64,000 bases of DNA. Source: Nocardia vaccinii NBRC 15922 (lineage in GTDB: Bacteria; Actinomycetota; Actinomycetes; Mycobacteriales; Mycobacteriaceae). Where the stretch lies: NCBI RefSeq assembly GCF_001613305.1, contig NZ_BDCC01000032.1, forward strand, positions 186,001 to 250,000, read 5' to 3'. Made by a program: the position numbers and the translations under genes. The notes below the pieces were generated by a model that saw only the letters and a list, made by a program, of their open reading frames with translations, ran no database searches and was not told the origin of the DNA. Shown one piece after another: positions 48,422 through 56,764 of this stretch; within the stretch, counting starts at the first letter, position 1; every line of letters starts with the position of its first letter.

Positions 48422-49966
48422 TCAGCAGTGCACGGGCCGCCAGGACGCATCGGCGTGCTCGTTCGCGTATCGGTTCCCTGCCCGCGCTGCCGAAATCATC
48501 GGGACTTCGAGACCGATCACGACGTCGCGGGGCAGCGTGGCCAGAATTTCCGGTAGTGGCAGCTCACCTTCGCCAGGCACCATCCGGTCGATCGCGTCCG
48601 CATGGTAGTTCGCACTTCGCTGGCGGATCGTGTGGTCACTGAGCTGCGCATAACCGATCAACGCCGGATCGATGGCCGCTGGTTCGGCTGCGGAATGCCC
48701 GGCACGCACCAGGTGCATGGTGTCGATCAGCAGACGGAAGTCCGTGCGCGCCACGTAGTGCACCGCTGCCAACGCGATGTCGAGGTCGGCGATCATCAGC
48801 GACGGAGCGAATTCGATCGTCGTCCGGATTCCTCGCGTGCCCACCATCTCCGCTAGCACAGCGAACTCGTCGAAATCGCCTGCCAGGTGGACGGACTCGA
48901 CGGGCGGGAGCCCGAAGACAGTCTGGTGTTCGATGGCCAACTGGTGGCGGTTCGTCGTCATCCGGCGCGCCGCATCGAGGTGACGAAGCGCCATGCCACG
49001 TCGGTGCCCGCGAACGGTTCGAGTGACACCGCCCAGCGGGCGAACACGCTCAATTCGTGGCCCGCGGCCAGTAGCCGCTGCGCCATCGGCGTGCCCATGC
49101 TGCCGAGCCCGACCTTCACCGCGACTCCCCACGACCGGCTCGGGCGCACCGCAGGGATGCAGCACGTTCTTCTCTACCGCGTCCGACGACAGAACCGTTC
49201 CGATGATTCCCAGGTCGGCTCCTGCACGCTGGGCGACTTCACGCACCACGGTGATGTCCTCGAGCATCCAGTCCGACAACCGCGCAACGGCGTCGACTGA
49301 TCCGCCAGCGGCCACGACGCCGAAAGCACGGCTCGCGCCACTGCCGTGTTGCACAGCCGAGAGAATCGTTTTCTCCTCGATCCCCACTGAGCCCGCCAGG
49401 CGCACCGCATCGATCGCGAGACCCACCTGCGCCACGAACAGCGCGTTGTTCACGAGTTTGACCCGCTGACCATTGCCGATCGGCCCCACGAAGACGACCG
49501 GCGACGCATAGGTCGCCAATGCCGGGCGTAGCTGTTCGACAAGCGCCTCGTCGCCGCCCACCCAGAGCGTGAGATCGCCTGCCGCGATATTGTGCGGGCC
49601 GCCCGAGAGCGCGGCGTCGAGCACCCCGATCCCGCGACGCGCGGACTGCGCCGCGATCAGCTCCACGGTCGCCGGATCGCAGGTCGTGTGGGCGACGATC
49701 ACGGCTCCCGGTCTCATAGCCGCGACCGCACCAGCGGGGCCGAGACATACCGATCGCACCTGTTCGTCGGTCAGCACGGCCACGAACACCACATCCGCGT
49801 CGCGCACCGTCGCCGCGATGTCATCGGTCACGGTCAGCCCGTCGGCCGCGGCGGCAAGTTGGGCATCGGGTCGGCGCACCAGTACCCGCACGTCGTGGCC
49901 TGCGGCGGCCAAGCGGTCGATAATCGGCCGACCCATACGACCTGCTCCTATAAATCCGATCTTCAC
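48422..49966 (-). CDS. chimeric frame: hydroxyisobutyrate-dehydrogenase-like protein run into a deleted TIM-barrel isomerase
   Basis: One 514-codon frame made of unlike parts. Codons 1-265 are a 6PGDH/3-hydroxyisobutyrate-dehydrogenase-like enzyme (KIGFIGAGRMGRPI, SGGPHNIAAGDLTLWVGG, GNGQRVKLVNNALF). Codons 275-335 are Arg/Gly-rich out-of-frame-looking sequence. From codon 336 it reads as a sugar-phosphate-isomerase-type TIM barrel (HQLAIEHQTVFGLPPVESVH, then TTIEFAPSLMIADLD and LEVPMISAARAGNRYANEHADASW). The barrel probably has its own ATG at 48961 overlapping an upstream stop (ATGA) and seems to lack its central third. The GTG at 49966 follows GGAGG and overlaps the NTF2-like stop. The first enzyme may work; the barrel probably not. 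Confidence 0.65.
   Translation of the reverse strand: MKIGFIGAGRMGRPIIDRLAAAGHDVRVLVRRPDAQLAAAADGLTVTDDIAATVRDADVVFVAVLTDEQVRSVCLGPAGAVAAMRPGAVIVAHTTCDPATVELIAAQSARRGIGVLDAALSGGPHNIAAGDLTLWVGGDEALVEQLRPALATYASPVVFVGPIGNGQRVKLVNNALFVAQVGLAIDAVRLAGSVGIEEKTILSAVQHGSGASRAFGVVAAGGSVDAVARLSDWMLEDITVVREVAQRAGADLGIIGTVLSSDAVEKNVLHPCGAPEPVVGSRGEGRARQHGHADGAAATGRGPRIERVRPLGGVTRTVRGHRRGMALRHLDAARRMTTNRHQLAIEHQTVFGLPPVESVHLAGDFDEFAVLAEMVGTRGIRTTIEFAPSLMIADLDIALAAVHYVARTDFRLLIDTMHLVRAGHSAAEPAAIDPALIGYAQLSDHTIRQRSANYHADAIDRMVPGEGELPLPEILATLPRDVVIGLEVPMISAARAGNRYANEHADASWRPVHC
48958..49119 (-). pseudogene. remnant of a second hydroxyacid-dehydrogenase-like gene
   Basis: In another frame, GTG at 49119 with GGGGAG five bases upstream opens KVGLGSMGTPMAQRLLAAGH, a perfect NAD-binding N-terminus of the same enzyme family, but it jumps within 30 codons to unrelated AVSLEPFAGTDVAWRFVTSM and stops at TGA, overlapping the barrel's ATG. 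About 230 codons are missing, consistent with an internal deletion. Confidence 0.65.
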
Positions 49967-50514
49967 TGTTCCTCCACTGCCGCTGCCGCCTGCGCGGCGG
50001 GCGGGGCGAGCATGTCGCGATGTTCGGGAGTGCCGTCGAGGTTGGCGTTGATCCGCTCGGTGATCCGCCAGCCTTCCGCTGTGCGGGCCCAGCGCCAGGT
50101 GTTCGCCGAAACCCGCGCCACCCAGAACCGGTCGGCCCCGGCGTCCCACCGGATGTTGAGCGCGTAGCTGCGTCCTGTCGCCCGGTCGCCGTCGACCACG
50201 ATGTGCGGCACCGTCAGCACATGACCGCAGCCGTTGCGGATCAGGCTCTGGTGCCCACCGTGAACCATGGCGACGATGTCGTCGCGTCCTTGCATCCGCA
50301 GCTGAGGGACAGCGTCGAAGAGACCGTCCTGCGTCCACAACGCCGCCGCGGCCTCGCCAGAACCGCTGTCCACGGCCGGGCCGTACTGCGCTACCAGTTG
50401 CATGATCTCCACCTGGTCCTCCAGCAGACGCACTCGCGCCGACAGCGCGTCGATCAGCGCGCGCAACTCATCGATCTCACTCAATCCGTCCGATCCTTTC
50501 CGCTTGTGCCGCAT
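49963..50514 (-). CDS. SnoaL/NTF2-fold family protein
   Basis: A 183-residue protein: an N-terminal coiled-coil-like helix (IDELRALIDALSARVRLLEDQVEIMQLV) then an NTF2-like cone (VAQYGPAVDSGSGEAAAALWTQDGLFD, GRDDIVAMVHGG, NTWRWARTAEGWRITERINANLDG), as in SnoaL_4 dehydratases or isomerases. Start at ATG 50514 or at TTG 50484, which has AAAGGA nine bases upstream. The stop overlaps the dehydrogenase GTG (GTGA). It follows the alcohol dehydrogenase by 16 bases. Confidence 0.82.
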   Translation of the reverse strand: MRHKRKGSDGLSEIDELRALIDALSARVRLLEDQVEIMQLVAQYGPAVDSGSGEAAAALWTQDGLFDAVPQLRMQGRDDIVAMVHGGHQSLIRNGCGHVLTVPHIVVDGDRATGRSYALNIRWDAGADRFWVARVSANTWRWARTAEGWRITERINANLDGTPEHRDMLAPPAAQAAAAVEEQ

Positions 50515-50530
50515 GGTCGCCGGCGGTTTT

Positions 50531-51586
50531 TCAAGGAACCACGACGATGCGCGCCGGACCGCTGGCGTCGCGGGCAGCATCGAGCGCCTCGGATACCTGG
50601 TCGAGTCCGACGGTCCAGCCCAGCATCGGGGAGACATCCAGATCGCCCGAGCAGACCGCTTCGAATGCCTCGGTCCAGTGGGCAGGCAACGGGCCACCAC
50701 CGAACTGGATGTTCAAGCCTTTACGCTTGGCGGTCAGCGTGTGGAGATGGTCGCCCTCCGGCGGACCACCCACGGAGAAAATCCGCGTACTGCGCTCACA
50801 TCCCTTGATGATCGAGTCGAGCACGCCGGGAATACCGACGCATTCGAACACCACGCAGCCCGGCAGACCGGCCGCGCCGATCATGTCCTTCATCGGCTCG
50901 CCCGACCTGCGCACCACATCACGCCACGCCCGATACGGCGAGACCTCGGCCGGATCGACCACCACGTCAGCACCCATCGCCAGCGCCGTCTCCCGCCGGG
51001 CCGCCACGAAATCGACCGCCACGATCGGCCCCACACCCAAACGTTTCAGATGCGCGATCGCCGACAGCCCGATCGCACCGCACCCGAGCACCAGCGGTAC
51101 CTCCCTGGTCGTCACCTGTGCGCGTGCCGCAGCCGACCAGCCCACCGAGATCCCGTCCGCGATGCATACGACCTCGCTCGGCAAATCCGACACCACGACC
51201 TGGGTGAGAGCCTCGTCCAGCAACAGATACTCACCGAAACCACCAGGCGACTCCGGATTCTGGCCGATGATCTTGCGCCCGTCCGCGGTGGACAGGATCG
51301 GCAGCGAGCTCACCCGCGTTCCGATGGGGATCGCGCGCTCGGTCGCCGGACCATAATCGGTGACCTCGGCGCAGTATTCGTGCCCCATCACGATGTCCTG
51401 ATCCTGGTCGTAGGTCGACATCCCGCTGTCGTCCTCCGCACCCGCCTCCGGGTGATCCATGAAATGCAGATCCGACGCGCAGATCCCGCACGCGAGGGTC
51501 CGGACCAGCAACTGGCCCGGACCTGGAACCGGGTCTTCGACAACCCGCGTCTCGACCCGCCCACCTCGTAGCACAGCAGCACGCAT
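50531..51586 (-). CDS. zinc-type MDR alcohol dehydrogenase
   Basis: A 351-residue medium-chain dehydrogenase. Catalytic zinc site residues lie in LACGICASDLHFMDH and MGHEYCAEVTDYG; the NAD(P) motif is VLGCGAIGLSAIAHLKRLG around residue 165, with an Asp after it (VAVDFVAARR) favouring NAD. The structural zinc loop with four cysteines appears missing. First gene of a minus-strand operon, divergent from a TetR regulator. Substrate unknown; the operon suggests stepwise oxidation of an alcohol-bearing compound. Confidence 0.9.
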   Translation of the reverse strand: MRAAVLRGGRVETRVVEDPVPGPGQLLVRTLACGICASDLHFMDHPEAGAEDDSGMSTYDQDQDIVMGHEYCAEVTDYGPATERAIPIGTRVSSLPILSTADGRKIIGQNPESPGGFGEYLLLDEALTQVVVSDLPSEVVCIADGISVGWSAAARAQVTTREVPLVLGCGAIGLSAIAHLKRLGVGPIVAVDFVAARRETALAMGADVVVDPAEVSPYRAWRDVVRRSGEPMKDMIGAAGLPGCVVFECVGIPGVLDSIIKGCERSTRIFSVGGPPEGDHLHTLTAKRKGLNIQFGGGPLPAHWTEAFEAVCSGDLDVSPMLGWTVGLDQVSEALDAARDASGPARIVVVP

Positions 51587-51671
51587 GCGCTTCCTCCTCG
51601 CTCTACATGCGAAGCCTCACTTCCGATCACAGCCCGCATACCGATCTTGGGATCGTATCTACGACTGCTCA

Positions 51672-51716
51672 ATTACGGAATAGACTCTCCTAAATTATTT
51701 CGGTACTCACTCTCCT
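51672..51716. promoter_or_regulatory. tandem 20-bp direct repeats between divergent tetR and adh operon
   Basis: ATTACGGAATAGACTCTCCT (51672-51691) and ATTTCGGTACTCACTCTCCT (51697-51716) match at 15 of 20 positions with a 25-base period. They sit in an AT-rich patch between the divergent genes, the expected place for the TetR operator and both promoters. Confidence 0.55.
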
Positions 51717-51781
51717 GAAACTCGGAGCGGCGGAAACGATGGCAGGCTGGTGTCCGGTCGGTCTCCCGCTACGATCGCGGT

Positions 51782-52384
51782 ATGTCAGAGCCAGTCCGCC
51801 GCCCCGGCCGCCCCCGCGACACCGGCATCGACGAGCGGGCGATCGCGGCAGCACGCGAGCTGCTCATCGAACACGGGTTCGAGGCGACAACCATCCAAGC
51901 CATCGCCGCGCGCTCCGGCGTGCATGCCTCAGCCATCTACCGGCGGTGGCCGTCACGGATCGAGCTGATCGAGGAAGCCGCCTTCCCCGGTTTCAGCCCG
52001 TTCGATGTCCCGCCGACCGGTAATCTGCGCCGCGACCTGCGCCGCTTCATCCGCGCCTATATGGCCGCCTTCGACGCCCCCGCGGCACGTGCGGCAGCGG
52101 CAGGTCTGCTCGCGTATCGGCGGACCTCGACACCCACCGGCCCACCCGCGACATACCTGGGCGTGTCGGCACGCCCCCAATTCCAAGACATTCTGCGCAG
52201 CGCACCACATGGAAGCATCGACTCGCACGTCGACCCGGACGATGTCTTCGACATGCTCCTCGGCGCCGTCCTGACCCGCACTCTCGCATTCCCCGTCACA
52301 GCACGACACCGCCCCATCGAGCGCACGGTTGAGATGATTCTGCGGCTGCTGCAACCCAGAATTGACGACTGCCCTACCGACTAG
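51782..52384 (+). CDS. TetR/AcrR-family transcriptional regulator
   Basis: A 200-residue TetR-type repressor. The helix-turn-helix is GFEATTIQAIAARSGVHASAIYRRWPSRIELI at about residues 36-67; the C-terminal two-thirds is a helical ligand-binding domain. Divergent from the alcohol dehydrogenase operon, with a tandem repeat between, so it most likely represses that operon and itself until an operon-related ligand binds. Confidence 0.92.
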   Translation: MSEPVRRPGRPRDTGIDERAIAAARELLIEHGFEATTIQAIAARSGVHASAIYRRWPSRIELIEEAAFPGFSPFDVPPTGNLRRDLRRFIRAYMAAFDAPAARAAAAGLLAYRRTSTPTGPPATYLGVSARPQFQDILRSAPHGSIDSHVDPDDVFDMLLGAVLTRTLAFPVTARHRPIERTVEMILRLLQPRIDDCPTD

Positions 52385-52533
52385 TCGAGGCCGGGCTGCC
52401 GGTGCAGGTGCTGACCATGATCCCCACCCCAGGCAGCACACCCACCCCGAACGCGGACTGCACCCGTATCTGGACCACCAGACGCGTGGACCCCGCATTC
52501 ACCTGGTGGATACGCACCAAGGCGCTCGGATGA
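52381..52533 (+). pseudogene. possible MerR-family regulator fragment
   Basis: Just past the TetR stop, another frame reads YRLVEAGLPVQVLTMIPTPG and ends at TGA 52533 after about 50 codons. LVEAGLP plus a Pro-rich, Cys-containing stretch resembles the effector region of MerR-type regulators. No DNA-binding part exists, so it would be a remnant. Weak call. Confidence 0.3.
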
Positions 52534-52659
52534 CCCGCGCGAGCACCCGGCATGCTCGGCCGGCACCTAAAGGTCGACGACGCGATGCCCAGGACTCGCA
52601 ATACGAGCTCGACCGGATACTGCGGGTGATCTTCCACGAACCCACACCGCACGGGCCCC

Positions 52660-53586
52660 TCAACTCGGGCTTGTCGCCGCGTGCAGGGGTTCGTCGTTGT
52701 GCAGGGTTGCGACAGTATCGGCGAGTAGCGGTGCGATCGAGCACACTTCGAATTCGGGTGGCAGGTGGTGGTGGGCGATGGTGTCGGTGATGAGTATGTG
52801 TTGCAGGCCGAGCCTACGGAGGCGGCCCACGGCTCCGTGTGTGAATACGGCATGTGTGGCCGCGACGGTGACCTCAGCGGCGGCGTTGTGCTGGCGTAGC
52901 AGCCCGAGCGCGGTGCCGATGGTGGCGCCGGTGGAGATCATGTCGTCGATGATCACCGGCAGCCTTCCCTGTACGTCGCCGATCAGCTCCAGTGCGGTGA
53001 CCTCGGTGCCGCTTTCGCGGCGTTTGCGCACCACCGCAAGGGGATTCGGTGATTCCGCCGCATAGTGCTCGGCGAGTTTCACCGCACCTTCGTCGGGAGC
53101 GACGAGTACCCGGTCCGGCAGGGTGATCTTGCGGGCGAGGACGGGGACTGCAGTGACTGTTTCGACCGGAACGGGGCTGATCGCCTCGAGGGTGGGGGTG
53201 TGTGGGTCCACGACCACGAGGCGATCCGCGCCGGCGGCGGCGATGGCCCGGGTGAACACCGCGACGCCGACGGGTTGCCCGGCGCGGGTGCGGCGGTCCT
53301 GGCGGGCGTAGCCGAGGTACGGTACCACCGCGGTCACGCGCGTTGCGTGGGCACGTTGGCAGGCGTCGAGCAACAGCAGCAGTTCCGCGAGGTGGTCGTT
53401 GACCGGCGGCGGGGTCGATTGCACGACGTATACGTCGCTGCCGCTGACGTTCTCGACCGTTGGAAGCAGTTCGCCGTCGGGAAATCGTTCCAGTACGGTG
53501 TCGGCCGGGCCGGCTCCCAGAAGGTTCGCGAGGGCACCGGCCAGCTCCGGAGTGGCGCTGCCGGCGATGATCCGCAGCGTGGTCAT
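52660..53586 (-). CDS. prs: ribose-phosphate diphosphokinase (PRPP synthetase) homologue
   Basis: A 308-residue PRPP synthetase-type protein, converting ribose 5-phosphate and ATP to PRPP. ATP flexible loop region VPYLGYARQDRRT, the VVVDPHTPTLEAISP site and the PRPP-binding IIDDMISTGATIG are present. It is somewhat divergent (ELAGALANLLG start, HTP instead of HSxQ), so it is probably an accessory copy rather than the housekeeping enzyme. AAAGGA lies about 13 bases before the ATG. The neighbouring phosphoribosyltransferase could use its product. Confidence 0.85.
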   Translation of the reverse strand: MTTLRIIAGSATPELAGALANLLGAGPADTVLERFPDGELLPTVENVSGSDVYVVQSTPPPVNDHLAELLLLLDACQRAHATRVTAVVPYLGYARQDRRTRAGQPVGVAVFTRAIAAAGADRLVVVDPHTPTLEAISPVPVETVTAVPVLARKITLPDRVLVAPDEGAVKLAEHYAAESPNPLAVVRKRRESGTEVTALELIGDVQGRLPVIIDDMISTGATIGTALGLLRQHNAAAEVTVAATHAVFTHGAVGRLRRLGLQHILITDTIAHHHLPPEFEVCSIAPLLADTVATLHNDEPLHAATSPS

Positions 53587-53716
53587 GATCGTCTGGTGTC
53601 CTTTCCGGTCGCGGTCGGGCGAGCATCGAAGCCGGCGCGGCAAACGGGCGAGGAACGACGCAGCTGCTCCAGCGCGTCGTTCTCGGAGAACCGTTGCACT
53701 GCACCGGATTTCCTTG

Positions 53717-55063
53717 TCATCGATTCCGGCCGGCGGTGACGTCTTCGGGTGCTCGGCTGATTGTCAGGTGGGCGACGAACCAGTTCCGGGCGAGGTCGGC
53801 GACGGTCTCGAGTGCCGCCGGTTGGGTGAACAGATGGTCGGCGCCGGGCACTACGGTGACTGTGCTCGCGCACGACATTGTCGCTTGCGCACGCTGGTTC
53901 GACTTCAGGGTGGTCGGGTCGCCGCCGCCGGCGATGAGCAGGGTAGGCGTCCGCACCCGTGTCAGGGCGTCGCGGGCCAGGTCGGGCCGGCCGCTGCGGG
54001 ATGCCACGGTGGCGATGTCGACCCGGGGGTCGGTCGTTGCCCGCAGTGCTGCCGCTGCGCCGGTGTCGGTTCCGAAGTATCCGATCCTCAGGCCCTGGGT
54101 GTGTGGTTGGCGGGTGAGCCATTCGGTGACGTCCACCAGTCGGGCGGACAGCAGGTCGATATCGAAAACCCGTGCCCGGTGTATCTCCTCGTCCGGGGTG
54201 AGCAGGTCGAACAGCAGAGTGCCCAGTCCCGCCTGTCGGAGCATTTCGGCGAGATAGCGGTTGCGGGGGCTGTAGCGGCTGCTTCCGCTCGGATGCGCGA
54301 ACACGACCATGCCGATCGGGTCGGCCGGGATGGTGAGATGCCCAGTCAGTTCGATATTTCCGGTGATCACGTGCACGTCGTCGTCGCGCAGCGGTGGCGG
54401 TCCGGGCTCGGCTCGAGGTGCCGCGGGGGCACCTGTGGCAGCGCGGTCGAGCAGTTCGGCTATGTCGTCGTCGGAGGGCCGGGGGAAGCTGCGGTACCAC
54501 TGTCCAACGGCGCGCATCGAGGCCGGCTTTTGGAGGCAGATCACCTCGTCGGCTATACCTCGCACCGTGTTCACCGCCTCGCGAGGTGCAACCGGTACGG
54601 CGAGCACGACCCTCGCTGCGCCGTGGGCGCGGGCGATCTCGCAGGCGACGCGGGCGCTGGCGCCGGTGACCATTCCGTCATCGATGATGACGACCGTGCG
54701 CCCGACCACGGGGATTCGTGGATGCCTGTGCCGGAATCGGGCAGTCCGGCGGGTGAGCTCGTCGCGTTCTCGGCGCTCGACCGAGGCCATCTCGTCCGCG
54801 GTCAGCTGTGCCTGCTGGACGATGAACTCATTGATGACGCGGACATCCTCGCCGACGGCTCCGAAGGCGAGTTCAGGCTGATGCGGGACACCGAGCTTAC
54901 GGACCGGAATCACATCCAACGGCGCCCCGAGCGCTGTGGCGACCTCGAACGCCACCGGCACACCTCCACGCGGTATCCCTAGCGCCACGATGTCCTCGGC
55001 GTGCAGAGACTGCAACGGCACTGCCAGCCGTCGACCGGCGTCGCCACGATCGATGAACAACAT
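53717..55063 (-). CDS. phosphoribosyltransferase - alpha/beta-hydrolase fusion (Rv0571c-like)
   Basis: A 448-residue two-domain protein. Residues 1-205 are a type I phosphoribosyltransferase with PRPP loop VVIIDDGMVTGASA (Asp128-Asp129) and the GIPRGGVPVAFEVA segment. Residues 235-440 are a dienelactone-hydrolase-like domain (VVFAHPSGSSRYSPRNR, GYFGTDTGAAAAL, VPGADHLFTQP). The same fusion exists in mycobacteria as Rv0571c of the dormancy regulon. The hydrolase part is paralogous to 61755-62378. The usual nucleophile elbow reads GTDTGA, lacking Ser/Cys, so hydrolysis is doubtful. Confidence 0.88.
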   Translation of the reverse strand: MLFIDRGDAGRRLAVPLQSLHAEDIVALGIPRGGVPVAFEVATALGAPLDVIPVRKLGVPHQPELAFGAVGEDVRVINEFIVQQAQLTADEMASVERRERDELTRRTARFRHRHPRIPVVGRTVVIIDDGMVTGASARVACEIARAHGAARVVLAVPVAPREAVNTVRGIADEVICLQKPASMRAVGQWYRSFPRPSDDDIAELLDRAATGAPAAPRAEPGPPPLRDDDVHVITGNIELTGHLTIPADPIGMVVFAHPSGSSRYSPRNRYLAEMLRQAGLGTLLFDLLTPDEEIHRARVFDIDLLSARLVDVTEWLTRQPHTQGLRIGYFGTDTGAAAALRATTDPRVDIATVASRSGRPDLARDALTRVRTPTLLIAGGGDPTTLKSNQRAQATMSCASTVTVVPGADHLFTQPAALETVADLARNWFVAHLTISRAPEDVTAGRNR

Positions 55064-56153
55064 GAGATCACCTCCCCGAGGTCCAAGCCGGTGGCGGCCC
55101 GTCGGCGACTGCGGCCTGCTTGCCCTCTATCAGCGGGCCGATGGTGTCGTCGCGGAGCGGGTCGAACGCCGCGGTGACATCCGGCAGATCTAGTTCCTCA
55201 TGGTGGTTTCGGTTCATCCGGGCGAATCAGTATCCTCCAGCGGGCGAAGACAGGACCGGCTGTTGTCTCGGCGCGTTGGGCTGATGAATATCAGGCGGTC
55301 CGCTTCGGTCGAATCCGGCGATCGGGTTCGCCGCCATTCCCGTCCCGTGTTGCTCTGTGTGAGCACAGGCAGCGCTTTCGAGAACCGGGGCCCGGGGCTA
55401 CCGAACTACGGGCCGCCGACGACCGCATCCTGTGTCGAGGGTCAGCGGCGGTCAATGCGGTCGCTTCGGCATTGCACCCTGAGCATGGGCTTGCCCGAGT
55501 ATGGTAGCCACCGTCTTTCGACGGCTCGTCGTCGATAAGCACCTCGGCCCACATCCGACCGGCCACCATCTCGAACAGGTCGCCAGGTTTCCCCGGCACA
55601 ATCCAGAATCCACTCTCATGCATGTATCGGCAGGGGCCGGAAGTCCCTTGTTCGGGAGTGCGGAAGTTGCGACCCGGGCGCGACGGCCGCCCTGGGGACT
55701 TTCGGTTCTGTTACCGGTCGGTCTGCCCACCCAGGATCGAAGCATGACGAACAGTACCGGCCGCCGGCGGTTCCAGACACCGGCATGAGTGGCACCTCGC
55801 ACATGGTTCGCGAATTGGCCTTGATCACCGAGTTCCTTGCGGTGGTGATGATCCTGGTTGTCGTCACCCGTGGCCGACCCTGGTGAACGCGTTGCGGCCG
55901 GATAGCGCGTACCGGAAGGCGATACCGCGCGGGCGGTCCGGTTGTCGTTCTGCAGAAACCCTGCGCGGGGGGCTTGCGGCAATACGCCAGGTTCGCGGCG
56001 TGCGGCGTCGAAGGAAGTGACGCCGCCGGGTGCGATTCCTCTCAGAAGAGCCGGTCGCCGTCCGCACACCGCCGTGTGGTTGTTATTGCCGACCGCGACT
56101 GTGGTAGCGCGATGTCGACGGCGCGGGCCCGGCCGAGGGGGTGAGGTAGTCGG
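55064..56153. other. gene-poor region, probable decay
   Basis: About 1.1 kb without an intact recognisable gene. A minus-strand frame near 55500-55620 reads HESGFWIVPGKPGDLFEMV for about 40 codons, then loses protein character, and could be a remnant. A possible 33-residue membrane peptide is listed separately. Confidence 0.5.
55785..55886 (+). CDS. possible 33-residue membrane peptide
   Basis: ATG at 55785 opens a 33-codon frame whose core LALITEFLAVVMILVVV is one hydrophobic helix flanked by charged residues, ending RGRPW. No clear ribosome site. It may be a genuine small membrane protein or a fragment; nothing homologous is recognised. Confidence 0.3.
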   Translation: MSGTSHMVRELALITEFLAVVMILVVVTRGRPW

Positions 56154-56750
56154 GTGGAGTTCACTCTGCTCGGTGTGGGCGCGATGAACTCGCCACGCTA
56201 CCGCCCGGCCGGGCTGCTGCTGCGCACATCCGGTCGGCGGATCATGTTCGATGGTGGTCCGGGCGCGGAACCGGATTCCGCGATCGATGCCTGGCTGGTC
56301 ACCGACAACCGGGCCGAACTCATCGGCGAGATACGCAGGGCTGCACGAACTTTCGATACCGAACCGGTCATCGACGGTTATCGTGGTCGAACACTGCGAG
56401 TCGATCCGTATCCGGTCGTGCATACCAGCCATCCCACCGTCGGCTATCTCATTTCCTGCTGCGGTCGTCGTGTGGTGTGGGCGCCGGAGTTCTGGCAGTT
56501 CCCGGTCTGGGCGGCGGGCGCGGATCTGATGTTCGCCGACGCCGCCGGCTGGATCCGGCCGATTCGCTTCGCGCACAACACCGGCGGGCACGCCCCGGTC
56601 TGCGACACCGCCCGCGTGGCGCGCGAACACGATGTCCGGCGACTGGTATTCGCCCACATCGGGCGTCCTTCGATCCGCGCCATCGACAGTGGTGCGGTGC
56701 CGGTGTTCGGCGAGTGGGGAATAGAGGGACGAACCTATCACGTGCGGTGA
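56154..56750 (+). CDS. metallo-beta-lactamase-fold-like protein
   Basis: A 198-residue protein that begins like RNase Z/MBL-fold hydrolases (EFTLLGVGAMNSPRYRPAGLLLRT, IMFDGGPG) and ends with FAHIGRPSIRAIDSG. The canonical HxHxDH metal motif is not present; HTSHPTVGYLI and NTGGHAPV supply other histidines. Full catalytic ability is uncertain. GTG start. It converges on the large ligase-acyltransferase gene. Confidence 0.7.
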   Translation: MEFTLLGVGAMNSPRYRPAGLLLRTSGRRIMFDGGPGAEPDSAIDAWLVTDNRAELIGEIRRAARTFDTEPVIDGYRGRTLRVDPYPVVHTSHPTVGYLISCCGRRVVWAPEFWQFPVWAAGADLMFADAAGWIRPIRFAHNTGGHAPVCDTARVAREHDVRRLVFAHIGRPSIRAIDSGAVPVFGEWGIEGRTYHVR

Positions 56751-56764
56751 GGTCTGTGTGATCG

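Noticed and set aside
55691-55710. GGGGACTTTCGG as a DosR box
   Set aside because: Only the left half fits and no nearby gene start lies at a suitable distance.
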